Shown in pieces: positions 45,611-56,802 of a DNA stretch of 64,000 nucleotides (positions are counted from its first letter, which is position 1; each line of letters begins with the position of its first letter). The position numbers and the translations under genes are program-made. A model generated the notes under the pieces. That model was not told where the DNA came from and searched no databases. It saw only the letters and a list, made by a program, of their open reading frames with translations. This stretch comes from Hanleya hanleyi (Eukaryota; Mollusca; Polyplacophora; Lepidopleurida; Hanleyidae), in assembly GCA_036873755.1 (NCBI GenBank), contig JAVTVY010045423.1, positions 143,488-207,487 on the forward strand, in the 5' to 3' direction.

Positions 45611-46040
45611 TGTTCGTTTGATCTCCTTTCAACATGGCTGCCGCTTTGGCTTTAAGGACCTGAACCGTCCCTCTAATTTTGCCGCTTTTGTTGGCCCCGA
45701 TGACCTCCTGTTCTCGGTTGAGGCATTATTCAGACGTTTATTGATGTTTTGAAATGTAAACTATACAGTGTTCTCAGTGGAAGATTGTTAAAACAAAACT
45801 AAGATCGAGAGGCAAATGAGTGACGAAAACTTGCGACATCCTCCAACCACGCATACGCTAACTCTCCTGTCTAAGAGGAGAGTACACCAGTGGAAAATGA
45901 TCCCGCTTAAGGATGTCCGCTGGTGATTTTTTACTTTCGCGGTCATTTTGCTGATTTTCATATTGCGTTATCGCTTATTCCTAGATCAAGAGATAGGGAT
46001 TTCCTTTAAAAGCCTTCTAGCTGAGAATTTTGCATAGCAA

Positions 46041-46749
46041 TATCTAGCCAATTTGATAAATTTTGATAGACATTGTGATTATCTGCAAACAGTTAGAATA
46101 TAAGAAATCCCTGTTTTCTGGGTTATCAAATGGAGCCTGGATCAATTCACTTAATGCTGCCTACAGCTGAAAAATGCTATAGAAATATTTCTTTCTCTGT
46201 TTTCCCTCATATTACACAATTATGAATGCAACAACAAACATTATTCAAAAAGTTAATAACTTTGATTTACCACCAGCGGACATTCTCAAGTTGAGCCTGA
46301 AATTCACTCACGACGTGAAAGTCACTCAACTTTATTGAAATTTTTTTCACTCAAATAGTTGATTGGGATCAATTTCCACTCTTACTTGAGTGAAATGTCA
46401 CAATTGATTTTGAAGAGTAGGATATTGATTCATTAAAACAGATGACAGAACCAATCAAACCTGATCGCTACATAGCCTGAGTACTTTACCAGACAAATTG
46501 CAAACCAAGACCAGTTAATGCCTGCACCCCCACATACAACATTCAAATGTAATAATCAAAATAACCGAGCATAATGACCAAAAAAGGGATAATGCTAATT
46601 GCAGGTACACATTCATAGTTAACAAATAGTAATTGTGAACGAATACAGAAAGACAAAAATCGTGCAATGATGTTATCCAGCTGATGGCTAAGGGGAGCAA
46701 ATCTTGTAACTGCTGGAACACCAGTGCCCTTTATCAGGTCAGGGCGATG
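46041..46749. other. No gene seen
   Basis: AT-rich flank of the tandem array with ACTCAA/TTGAGT motifs near 46290-46400 in both orientations. No frame of interest. Confidence 0.4.
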
Positions 46750-47060
46750 CAGCTCTCTAAAATGAAGGTAAAATGGTCGTTTTTGCTCAATAAATTAGTT
46801 TGCATAATAAATTTAGCGAAATTATCTGAATTCTGAAATGGTAGTAAAACAATAAATTGTCATCTATCTAATTTGCATAATAATAGGCCAAATATTTGTC
46901 ACGCTATTGAATCAAAATTGACGTTCTCCAAATTGCATATTACTTTTAGGACATGTAACAACAGACAGATTAATACGCCTGAAGTTTTGGAGCATTGGTT
47001 AAGAAGGAATCAATAGTCATTAAGCAAAAACGACCTTTTGTGTCTTCATTTTAGAGAGCG
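46750..47060. mobile_element. Foldback MITE (CTCTCTAAAATG ends)
   Basis: AGCTCTCTAAAATGAAGGTA ... GGTCGTTTTTGCTCAATA mirrors TTAAGCAAAAACGACC ... CTTCATTTTAGAGAGCG. A left-arm fragment of the same family lies at 22009. Confidence 0.8.
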
Positions 47061-47119
47061 GGATCTCCCCAACCTGTTTGTTTCACTGAAATACAATATA
47101 AGGCTATGACTATTCATAT

Positions 47120-47262
47120 GACTGGGCGAGAGACACACTTCTGTTCAGATTATATATGACTGGGCGAGAGACACACTTCTGTTCAGATTATATATGACTG
47201 GGCGAGAGACACACTTCTGTTCAGATTATATATGACTGGGCGAGAGACACACTTCTGTTCAG
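47120..47262 (+). repeat. Tandem repeat, 38-bp unit, ~3.8 copies
   Basis: GACTGGGCGAGAGACACACT then TCTGTTCAGATTATATAT starts at 47120, 47158, 47196 and 47234. The units are essentially identical, so the expansion is recent. Confidence 0.95.
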
Positions 47263-47271
47263 ATTTCAAAG

Positions 47272-48473
47272 TAGCTATCAAGGGCGTAGACAACGGGGGG
47301 CTTGGGGGGGCTTGAGCCCCCCTAAATTTTGACGGCCGGCAAAAAAAAGAACAAAACAAACAAACAAACAAACGAAAAAAGAAAAGAAAGAAAGAAAAAG
47401 AAACTAAGATCACGCATCTTATTCAATTATTACAGGAGAAGTAAACTTATCACCGCCAGTGCATACCATTAGGCCTAAAATAAGATTGCAACTGATCAGT
47501 GACCAAAACCATAGATTGACGATTTCGGGCTCCAATCTTGTGCGATCGCATCCGAGAATGGAATAGTGTGCTCCAAATCCAATCAAATACCGCCTATTTG
47601 GACGAAAAACATCAAAACTTCAGATGAGCGGAACTTTTCGTAACTTTTTCACTATAAACTTATTTTGTTTTTCAATTGAGATTCCAGTCATTTGTTCAGT
47701 ACTTCTTTATTCACAAACAAGAGATATACAAACGCTCAACTACTTTTCATAAAGAAAGATAATAAATCCCAGACGTTTTTGGTGATATTTCGGAGAAAAT
47801 TTATCGTACAACATTGAAACTTCACACAGTATATAAACTAAAAATCCCTAATTGTATTTCTGTCTTTCATTAAAATTTGTTGAGAACTGACCAAAGTCAC
47901 CGATACCTACCATGTTATTTTGGGGCCACGATAACTTTGATCTGCCATTGTTAAAACATGCGAGCTTGCCGCCATGACGTCAAAAATATCTCACAAATCT
48001 CCCATCTAATTATTGTTTTCGCGATTTATTGAGAACTACTGGAAGGATTTTCTTGATACTTTGGAATAAATTTAGTATTTTTGTATCTACTGTGTGAAGT
48101 TTCAATGTTGTCGGGTAAATTGTCCCAGAAATATCGTCGAAAACGTCCGATACGAAACTTGCTCAGACACGCGCTGCTATCGGGGCAGGATAGTATTGTT
48201 TAAGGATTAACTTGAATTATAGTGCAAACCCGAGACTGAATGATCACTTCAGCTTGTATATCATTGCAGTGATCGTCATTGTTATGAGACATTTTGGGAT
48301 AAATCAAAGTTCAGTTGTTACAATGTTATACTACCCAGATGCTCCCAGAGAGTGCCAATTTACCATCAAATTTCAAAAAAAATCTTAAGCTGCGAGGGGG
48401 TATACCCCCCTCTCAGACTCTCCCCCTCTCAAGCCCCCCCAAACCTGACAACTTGTCTACGCCCTTGGCTATA
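47272..48473. mobile_element. Foldback element, AAGGGCGTAGACAA ends, ~1.2 kb
   Basis: The left end CAAGGGCGTAGACAAC and GGGGCTTGAGCCCCCC mirror TCAAGCCCCCCC ... TTGTCTACGCCCTTGG on the right. Deeper inside, ACATTGAAACTTCACACAGT (47813) mirrors its complement near 48092, so the arms extend far inward. An A/C-rich simple tract (47341-47405) follows the left end. No coding gene. Confidence 0.75.
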
Positions 48474-49100
48474 CCAGGCGCAATCTTGTATGGTAATGGC
48501 TAATTGATTATCCCGGGATTTATTTGATTTTGTTCGGAAAGAAAAACCACACACGCACGCTGTGTTCCGCATGGTTTACGGAAGACTGAACAGAGGGTTC
48601 GGTGTAATTGGATCGTACAGAACTGTTTTGGTTTGTGAGATAGCGACTCCCTCGGGAATCCTTTCGCCCACTATGCAAGAACGGTTAATATGAGACAATA
48701 TTATCGTCTGGAATCAATAAAGCCTGATTTCATACTACTCACATATATAACGAGAGACTGCGGGGAGTTATACAATCGAGAGAAATATAAATGGCGTAGA
48801 TAGTAAACAAATCGACCCACTGCCAGGAGTAAACTTGGATATATGGAAATACGTATTTCTGTTATTATACCACGGCGGCTAACTACGACTGGAAGCACTG
48901 TTGCTGTTACAACGGAAATTTATTTTCGTTGTTTTAGGCACACGCTAATATTGTGTATACATGCAGCAGTGTTAAGCAGCATAATTTTATATCTTTTATT
49001 ATATGATCCGAGTTACAACGGTTTTTGTTTTTCATCAAAAACATGCCGAAGGCATAATTTTTCTTGAATCTCCGAGCTTGATTTGCTCATTCAGTCTCCT
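48474..49100. other. No gene seen
   Basis: Short frames only. No family recognised. Confidence 0.35.
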
Positions 49101-49680
49101 ACAGGTCAGTTTAAATACAGTCAAACAAACAACTTGACCTAACCACTTACTCAATCACGGTTATATGCTACCGTTAACGAATGGTGATTTACTACCAATT
49201 CACATGTGACTTGTCCACTCTCAAGAGCCCACTTGGGTTTGTGAATATTTCATTTCAGTGCCAGACCCTGCTGAACTCAGCCTTTAATTAATTTTTCCCA
49301 AGGCCAGCATTGAGTCCTGTTTGAGGAACATATTTTCATCGTTCGCTTTTTAACTTGAGCTGACAGGAAACCTGACCTCTATTGGTCGGTCAAGCATTAT
49401 GTTTCTAAAACACTCTCTGATCTTAGTACCTGTAATTCAAAACGAAAATTTCACTGATCTACACATACAAAGGCCATATAAACTATGCCCTGGCCAAGAT
49501 GCCACGTCTCTTAAATCAAACATAGTCTAACCGGCATACATACCTATACACTGAAAACGATCATCTGTCAATTTTATAATTGATTATTATCAATCTATAA
49601 TGATTAGCAAATATATCAGATATTCATAAAATATAGAATGTAAATCTTCAAAACCCATCTCGTATTTCACATATCTCCTG
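49101..49680. repeat. Diverged dispersed repeat shared with 57.1-57.3 kb
   Basis: GGTTATATGCTACCGTTAAC GAATGGTGAT and, further on, TATACACTGAAAA and CCATCTCGTATTTCACA match 57160-57290 in the same order. The copy here has ~350 bp extra between the two blocks. Confidence 0.55.
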
Positions 49681-50437
49681 TACTGCAAATTACTTATTAT
49701 GTCTCAAAATAATATAAACAACACGCTATATAACATCATCAGCGAAAAATGACAGAAAACAATTGACAAACTCAAGTATGCAATGTGACTAAAATAATAG
49801 GGAAGACAATGTTAAATGCAATCAGAAACAAAGCGGGGCCCAAATAGAAAATGAACAAATGAACAAATGAACACAACAAACATGAACAGACCAATGGCGG
49901 AATCCCAAATGCTACACTATTTTGGCTTCGAAGGAAACAACAAACTTACGGCACATCGCCAGTTAAACCCGTCTTTTGAAATCCAAATATACGACACACA
50001 TACTCCTCGGTATCAAATGTTACCACTTATTGTCCAAAACTAGATATTGATGTCTCAAAGGCAAGGGCAAGAATTCAAAATAGAAAGGAATAATATGACT
50101 AATATTACATATATACAACATGGAGAAAGAATAAATGGAAAACTGCAATATATCGTAGATCTATGAATTGACGCGGATTTCAAAATATACCATAATAATC
50201 TAAAACGATCGGGTAAGTGTAAACTAGACGAATACGTTGAGACGTTTCTCTAATATGACAACATATTTCAACTCTTCCCCGTATCGGAAAGGTTATTCCG
50301 TGCACAGGAAAACGTTTAACTAATTTGCGCGACCGCAGAGTAGTAAATTCATGTCTGAGAAAAATGAAACTCACAAGCTGTACAGGCAAGAGGCAGAGTA
50401 TTTAACACCAATTCATCACCAGTAGGTGAGGTCACAG
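49681..50437. other. No gene seen; small AACAAATG repeats
   Basis: GAACAAAT repeats near 49852-49870. Otherwise unpatterned. Confidence 0.35.
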
Positions 50438-50548
50438 ATCAGAATCAGCTTTATTCACGTAAGCATATTATGCTTCTTGTGACAACATATTTGCGCATGG
50501 TTACATAAGTAGAAGTAGAAGAGGACCAGATACAATAATACAATGACA
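50438..50548 (-). other. LINE 3' untranslated tail
   Basis: AATAAAGCTGATTCTGATC occurs at the element's 3' end on minus, a common terminal signature of this LINE type. It contains an AATAAA poly(A)-signal-like hexamer. Confidence 0.6.
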
Positions 50549-51540
50549 TTAGGATCTAACTGTTATTTGCCTTATGGACATAGCTTCCGACACATACTTT
50601 CCTAAATTTCTTATTGTTGCTTTTTGGGTACATGTTAACAATAAAATACATTTGTAAACACTGGGCTTTTGCCAGTAGTATGGCTTTAAATACCTTCGCC
50701 TTATGTCTGTAAATAATGAACATTTCATGAGGAAATGGTACTCATTTTGTATATCGCCGCTATCGCATAGCTCACATATCCTTTCATTTGCAGCTGTTCC
50801 ATCATATCTGCCAGTCTCAACCCTTAAACTATGGAATGATACTCGTAGAGATGTCATTGTTGTTCTATGCCTGATATTTGAGATTTTGTCGAGGTATTGC
50901 TCGCGACCAAAAGTGTCCTTCAACAAATTATAAAAATAAAGTTTAGAAGAATCTTGTTTGTCCCTAAACCACTCACTTATAAAAATATCTTTTACTCTTT
51001 CTTCAAAGATTTTGACAAACACATTCACATTAACTGAGTCCGGAAACATCCAAACATCTTGGAAACCATAATTACACAAAGTTTCTTTCAAAAGAGAAAC
51101 CCAGTTTGCCGTATTTGCTTTCATATAACTTTCTTCTAAACCTTTCAGAACAACATTTAATACAATATTATTTGATGATCTTATTTTAAACCAATATTTA
51201 ACTATTTTGCAAAGACGTTTACACCTCATGGGCATTCTTCCAAGTTCTCCATAAACAGCACAGATATTCGTGGATGTTTTCACATTTAATATGTATTTAC
51301 AGAACTTTCTGTGGACGCGTTCCACCGCATCGCCCTTGTGGAATCCCCACACTTCAGCAGCATAATTGAGAATCGAAGACACACATACATCGAATAATTG
51401 TAAAGCTGTTATTATAGATATATAACTGCTTTTCACTTTACCAGTCAGGAAATTCATCGCCTCCAAGTCCTTTTCTGAGAGAACTTTTTATGCTGCTCCA
51501 AAATTGCCATTATAACGTAATACCAGATAATAATTGAAAT
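50549..51540 (-). pseudogene. LINE ORF2 C-terminal region with Cys-His motif
   Basis: The open frame from 51466 to 50549 (305 codons) includes LFDVCVSSILNYAAEVWGFH, VHRKFCKYILNVKTST, AVYGELGRMPMRCKR and, near the end, ERICELCDSGDIQNEYHFLM (CxxC ... H ... C, a zinc-knuckle-like motif after the RT). It finishes in MSIRQITVRS. Upstream, EKDLEAMNFLTGKVKSSYIS continues the match across a one-base frameshift near 51480 from the RT frame. The family's C-terminal domain is thought to aid nucleic-acid binding during target-primed reverse transcription. This copy is mildly damaged, so it is younger than the 37-46 kb LINEs. Confidence 0.75.
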
Positions 51541-51985
51541 TCATTCACAATCTCTACTTTATTTCCCATATAAAATCATTCTTCACCGCTTTTCAAATTA
51601 CCTCTTTTTCTAAAAACCACTATTTTCGTTTTAGCAATGTTCACATTTAATTTCCATTTTATGCAATATTCCTGCACTCTATCAATGGAGTCTTGCCGTT
51701 CTTTTGCTCTCTCTGCGAATAACACCATATCATCGGCAAATAATATCAGAAATAATGATACTTCATCCAAAGATATTCCAAAGTTACCACTATTATGCAG
51801 ACAAAATTCCATATCCTCGAGAAAAAGTGAAAAAAGAATAGGTGACAAAACCTCTCCTTGTCTTAATCCCGTACTGTAATCAAACGATTCGGTAGAGACG
51901 ATATGTACATGTACCTTCAACGGATTTGAAAAACAACTCGCAAAACAAAGAGAACATAGTTTGAAACGATACAAATCAGCAGAAC
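51541..51985 (-). pseudogene. LINE ORF2 RT domain fragment
   Basis: Minus-strand frame 51974-51576 reads YSTGLRQGEVLSPILFSLFL, LILFADDMVLFAERAKERQD (the catalytic FADD lies at about 51728-51740), YCIKWKLNVNIAKTKIVVF and KRGNLKSGEE before a stop. These are the RT motifs from the QG block onward. Everything upstream is missing by truncation. It continues after a premature stop into WFYMGNKVEIVNEF and then, one frame over, into the C-terminal region. Confidence 0.8.
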
Positions 51986-52738
51986 TGGAAATATGTCATT
52001 CAATATAACTCCTGTTCATAAACGGTAAAAATCTCTGTAATCTAAATCAATCAAACAGACCTTCCCACAAGCTAACCACACGTTAGGTAATTATTCAAAT
52101 TAACCTGACTAAAACAAATGCGTTATAATCTGTCTAATCATTCAAAATACAGTTATTTCTTTCTAAAACACATGCACAATCACTGAACATAATCAATTTC
52201 ATGAAAACAAAATCAACAATCAAACCTTCATCAATATACTACTCTAAAATACTACAAAGGAAATAAAATTGGCCACAAAACAAAATTCGAATACCATGAC
52301 GCCAAATCTTTCATCTCTAACCATTTGTCAACAACGGCGAAATACATCATTTGTCCCAGAGCTCATCAGTGCATTTGATCAACGTAAAGTAGAAACTGTT
52401 CTACCATTGGTTGTACCAGAAAAAAATCACAGTATTGATTCAACCGGTTACTAAAAAGACATTCTATCAAAATACCTATGTGCATTGTCCAAACCATAGT
52501 ACGATATGCGTAAACATAACCAGAAAGCCTATCTCAGTCTAAAGTATCAGCGTCAAAAACATAAAATGTGGATAGACATCATGAATACTTATAGCGAATA
52601 CATGTTAACTCAAATAGCTCCTATCTAACAGCCCAGATTCAACTCTGTAGTCCCTTTAAAATAAAAGCAAGATAACTGGCACGCCTATCATTATTAAGTT
52701 TCAGGTATAAACTTCTAAATGAGAAAAAATATCTTAAA
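51986..52738. other. No gene seen
   Basis: AT-rich region between two LINE fragments of opposite orientation. 52510-52600 has a frame with K/Q-rich sequence that may belong to the next LINE fragment, but this is not certain. Confidence 0.35.
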
Positions 52739-53050
52739 GTGCGATGGACTGCTATGGAAAGTGAAAGAAAAAATTGGAAAATATTCCAGTGGGCATTTAA
52801 TCAATCTAATTATAAGTGTAAAAATTGGAGTTCTAGAGTTAGTCAGTTTTTGTTTGATATTGAATGCGTTCATTTTGGGAATATACACGTACAGTACGAC
52901 AGAAAATTTGTAATGAATGTTATAGAATCAAAACTGGTGAAAGGGTTTTTAAAGAAATGGTCCGACAGATTGTCAATAAGAACCTATAAAAAGTTTAAGT
53001 CTGAATTTGGAGCTGAGCATTACGCCACAATTATAATGTCTAGGAAATAA
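52739..53050 (+). pseudogene. LINE ORF2 C-terminal fragment
   Basis: A 103-codon frame beginning MRWTAMESERKNWKIFQWAF, then WSSRVSQFLFDIECVHFGNI, FLKKWSDRLS and RTYKKFKSEFGAEHY. The block order (W-S-x-x-V, a leucine-rich stretch, F-x-x-x-W, then YKxFKxxFGxExY) matches the segment after the RT in LINEs like the one at 50549-51540. The latter has WVSLLKETL, FISEWF and YNLLKDTFGREQYL. This is a separate insertion in the opposite orientation, and from a different subfamily because the residues differ. Confidence 0.55.
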
Positions 53051-53084
53051 TCAAGTATCGAAATTCGTTAACATATTTCCTAGC

Positions 53085-53230
53085 TTTACTTCATCCACAT
53101 GTCTGAGACCGGTCTATGCTTGGATGGGTGACCGGGTGCTGTACTGGCTGGGCTGATCAGTATTCAGGATAATAGGAACGGTGGGCACTCTCCTGTCCTG
53201 GCACATGTTGGCACCGTCGTGATAACGTGA
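53085..53230 (+). repeat. SINE-like fragment with 5S rRNA-like motif
   Basis: CTTGGATGGGTGACCGGGTG CTGTA resembles the internal-control and 3' region of 5S rRNA (CTTGGATGGGAGACC ... GGGTGCTGTA) with ~15 bases deleted between. It lacks the rest of a 5S gene. This is probably a 5S-headed SINE or degraded copy. An alternative is a chance match within a SINE of other origin. Confidence 0.4.
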
Positions 53231-53841
53231 CGAAAATATATGATATATATAGAATGTCTTCAACACACACCCATAGAAATATAATGCATGCAACATATGT
53301 GGAACGTCGCACTTTTAACTTGACTCCTATACCTTTATGTCGATAACCTCAATGTCACGCATGCCGCTACTGTATGACAACCTACATCTACCCATGTTAT
53401 GACTCAAATAACCATTACAATAAAATTTAGAAAAGCTGTGGCTTTCGTTAGGCATATATCTGCCACATGCTAGTCTACGCTCAAAGAAATACAATTTTAC
53501 TCAATTCCAATGAGTATTCGATGAGTATTCACTAATTTTCAACTTTAAATTTAGAATAGGTTCCGAAATCAACTAATAAGTTTTAGCTCAGCTTGCTTTC
53601 AAAATCTACCGCGATATGTTAATAATTCAAGGCAAATAGTTATCAAAACTTCCACATAACCCGCTTTCACCAAAACTGTTAGGAATCTCTGAAAGTTGCA
53701 GCCAGATATCCTCAAACATTGGATATATATAACAATATCTATACATAAATTTACTTAATGTTAATAATAATAATAACGCTGTGTACACCTATCCAATTAC
53801 ATGCATTTGGACAGCGCCAAAGAAGCGTGGATGTATAACAT
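53231..53841. other. No gene seen
   Basis: Contains a short (AAT)n tract at 53762-53775. No gene recognised. Confidence 0.35.
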
Positions 53842-53990
53842 TAGCCTAGTTTTATGTATACGTTTTCATGATTTATTCTTTTAATTTGATGCTAATATTA
53901 TTTTATGAATTAGGTCTTTGGGTTATGGACGCGGAAATTCTTTAATGGACGACGGTTGAATATTGACTGACGGACTAGTTGCTTGCATAT
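53842..53990 (+). repeat. Separate end of the Penelope-like inverted repeat
   Basis: CCTAGTTTTATGTATACG ... GGTTATGGACGCGGAAATTC and GACGGACTAGTTGCTTGCAT match the terminal repeats of copies A and B. It is most like the left repeat of copy B (shared TTATGAATTAGG and GGAAATT), to which it is inverted. Confidence 0.7.
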
Positions 53991-54618
53991 TAGAAAATAA
54001 ACTCCAATGCTTTATCAACAGTGCATCTTGATACCTCGTAAACACAGTCCTGGTAGTTTAAAGCCACTTCTTATGAAAGTTCTTGTCAGATATCTGCAGG
54101 TATTAGAGTTCGTTCAGCGTTCACCGAAATTCTCACTAAAATAAACACAACAATTCCAAATATCAATTTTGCAGTTTGGCATCTCATCTTGCCATGTCGA
54201 AATTGTTACATGTACTAAGTGAATACCAAAGTCGCTTGAATGATCCTCGTCGTTGTTAATCTGCGCACCTCATCTGTATGAATTGATCGCGCCATAACTC
54301 GGGCGGTCATTTGCAACGTTATCTTTCGAAAGTTCAAGTCAAAACTGTTAAGTTGTATACGCCGCTGGTCTATATTCAAGTTCAGTTCAAATGCTCAGTA
54401 TCACCTTTAGCTTTTCGTGATAATACCGACACACTTCTTCGCCTTGGGTGTATCTGTCGTTGTCTCTCTGGTATTGGTTTTTATCTGCTGGTAAGCTCGC
54501 CAATGCAAAGTTTGACAGGTAATTACGAGAGTAACGATTCCAGAGTTCGGCTTAAGGTAGCTTGGCTTCTCCAAACAATCCAATGTCAAACGCAGAGTAG
54601 TTCCCAGTTGTACAATAT
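53991..54618. other. No gene seen between two inverted end repeats
   Basis: The ~620-bp interior of the inverted pair 53842-53990 / 54619-54740. A frame of 123 codons (54311-54682) runs into the repeat and has no recognised domain. Confidence 0.4.
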
Positions 54619-54878
54619 ACAAGCGTCTGGTCCGTCATTCAATATTCATCCGTCGTCTATTAAAAAATTTCCGCGTCCATAATCCAAAGACCTAATTCAT
54701 ATAATAATATTAGCACCAAATTAAAAGGATAAATCATAGTACAAATAAAACTAGGCTAATTTCCTGCAAGAGAGAAGCTGTCAACAATTTTCAATGATGC
54801 CAGCAAGAAATCGTGATGTTCCAAAAATATCAATTCCGTATCGCTGATATTATCAATTCCGTATCGCTGATATTATTA
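54619..54878 (-). repeat. Left inverted terminal repeat of copy B
   Basis: Complement of the right repeat but from a diverged subtype that resembles 53842-53990. Its inner edge includes a duplicated 22-bp segment and joins coding sequence directly at about 54880. Confidence 0.8.
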
Positions 54879-54879
54879 A

Positions 54880-56706
54880 CTATTTTAAGTTCACAGAACC
54901 TCCTTGCATTTCATATAAGTACACTAAATCTATAGCCACCAAAATATTCAATTACTCCAATGCTGTCCAGGAGTTTGACTGCAACTTATACACGTCAGGA
55001 GGCTATAGTTGTGATTGTGAATCGTCGAACTTTATCTATACACCATGCAAACATATTGTGACTGGTGACCTTGATGTGGTGAGTGATAAGGATATGAAAT
55101 TACTCCTGATGAAAGGACCTAAATATAGAGAGCCAAGAAGAATAAATCTGAAGGCCGACCAGAAGATAGTCCTGTCTGCATTGGAACGTTATTGATTGGT
55201 CTAAGCGAGAAAAAGTTGAACCTACAGTACTCGCTGATTGGCTGGACCTCACCAAGAGCAAGGTCGTTGAAACAATCCGCCATATTGACAGAAGTACTCT
55301 TCCCCAAGCAAAACCAGTATTGAGAAACCTCAATTCGCAAGTAGTTCTAGCAAATCTCCAGAGTAAATTCGTCATAGTCCCAGCAGACAAAGCTCCGAAT
55401 AATATAATATTCATATGTAAATATTACTATTACCAGGTGCTGGTTAAAGAATTGAGTGTAGACATATCTTCATCAAATACGTCTACTTACTCCCAAACTG
55501 CATTTACTCTGGAAGATTTATTTAACAATCACAAAAAGTTTCTCAGGGAAAGAGGTATTTGTCTTCCAACCAATCATAACGACATACCAAAACTATACTG
55601 GACTCCCAAAATGCATAAATCACCATACAAAGCTAGATTCATAGCTGGTTCTAGAAGCTGCACCACCAAGCTTCTTTCAACCCTATTGACGAGGGCCCTT
55701 CAGGAGGTAAAAGCATTTTGGGAAAGGTATTGCGCCACTATTTCTAAGAACTCTGGCGTTGAATGTATGTGGATATTGAAAAACTCAAAATGTCTTACGG
55801 AAGAACTTGATGCTAAAGGTCACATACCGTACAGACATGTATCCACATGGGATTTCTCGACTCTCTATACTACAATCCCTCATCAGGACCTTATTGACCG
55901 TCTAAGTTCATTAATAGTATCTGTGTTCAACAAAACTGATCGTAGATATATTAATGTCGGACACCTATATCATTCATGGGATGTTTCTTTGTTTATAAAG
56001 TTGCTTGAATTTCTCATTAAAAATATCTATGTGAAATTTGGCAACACAATATATCAGCGGCATATAGGTATTCCAATGGGTACTAATTGTGCACCCCTGT
56101 TGGCCGACCTGTATCTGTTCTCTTATGAATATGACTATATGCAGGCGCTTTCAAAAACCGATCCATTCAAAGCCCGTTCCTTCTCATTCACCAAACGCTA
56201 TATAGACGATCTTTTCGCTGTGGATAATCGCTATATAAATGACGCAGTGAAGGATATATATCCACCTTCAATGGATTTGAAGGAAACTACAGACAGCCCT
56301 ACACATCATATCATATTTAGATCTATATCTCTATAAAAATGAAGCGGGCATTCTCTCTCGTCGACTTTATGACAAAAGAGATGATTACAATTTCGACATC
56401 GTAAACTATCCCTTTCTGGACAGTAATATTCCAGTGGGACCTGCATATAGCGTATACATATCTCGCTTAGTAGCATTTGCTAGATCCTGTGTTAAATGTG
56501 ATGATTTTAATCAACGTCACAAAACATTGTTGCAGAAACTTATAAAACAGGGCTATTCCACCAAGCGCCTCCACTCAAAGTTTCTCAGATTTGGCGATAC
56601 ATATCGCATGCTGATAGCAAAATACGAACGTAGCGTGCAGATCTATGGCGCTACGTTTCGTAACTTGTGTCTAATTCCGCTTAACCCGGGGCTAGGGGCC
56701 GTATGA
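54880..56706 (+). pseudogene. Penelope-like reverse transcriptase, nearly full RT, frameshifted
   Basis: Starts within NYFKFTEPPCISYKYTKSI, with its 5' end cut at the terminal repeat, and continues through CDCESSNFIYT, VTGDLDVV and KYREPRRINLKADQK. A deletion near 55186 shifts frame. From 55320 a 338-codon frame carries FVIVPADKAPNNIIFICK, YWTPKMHKSPYKARFIAGS, WDFSTLYTTIPHQDL, IGIPMGTNCAPLLADLYLFS and RYIDDLF, with both catalytic aspartates intact (56205-56210). A frameshift near 56305 precedes SYLDLYLYKNEAG, RRLYDKRDDYNFDIVNYPFL and GPAYSVYISRLVAFARSC (frame 56434-56706). No GIY-YIG nuclease motif was seen. An RT of this type reverse-transcribes its own RNA. This copy is inactive but more complete than copy A. 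Confidence 0.8.
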
Positions 56707-56802
56707 ACCCATGTACTTCAAGATCCTCATGGTACTCATATGAACAGTCACAATCAAAAGCGTGACTGAGATACATCATTCTTTAGATGACGACTTTACA
56801 AC

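Larger units (their letters stand above)
43356..46040 (+). repeat. Tandem segmental repeat, unit 3 (~2685 bp, diverged)
   Basis: More diverged than units 1 and 2 are from each other. It lacks ~175 bp of the retroelement-tail stretch (junction at 45004) but retains ~50 bp with a T run and (TA)n at 44187-44234 that is deleted in the other units. It ends near GAGAATTTTGCATAGCAA. Its right flank is single-copy. Confidence 0.9.
50438..51985 (-). mobile_element. 5'-truncated non-LTR retrotransposon (LINE)
   Basis: The minus strand carries RT blocks, then a long C-terminal frame, then a 3' UTR ending GAATAAAGCTGATTCTGATC near 50438. The 5' end stops abruptly near 51985, inside the RT domain. The structure is a typical truncated LINE insertion. 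The clade is not assigned. The coding style (LRQGEVLSPILF, LFADDMVLFAE, then a long region ending in a Cys-His motif) is common in marine invertebrate genomes. Confidence 0.8.

Noticed and set aside
38615..45752. Numerous 60-90 codon frames repeated at 2.8 kb intervals
   Set aside because: They are chance frames or antisense shadows of damaged LINE sequence duplicated with the tandem unit, not independent small genes.
53100..53146. Genuine 5S rRNA gene
   Set aside because: Only the 3' half-like motif is present, with an internal deletion. The 5' half and terminal stem are missing.
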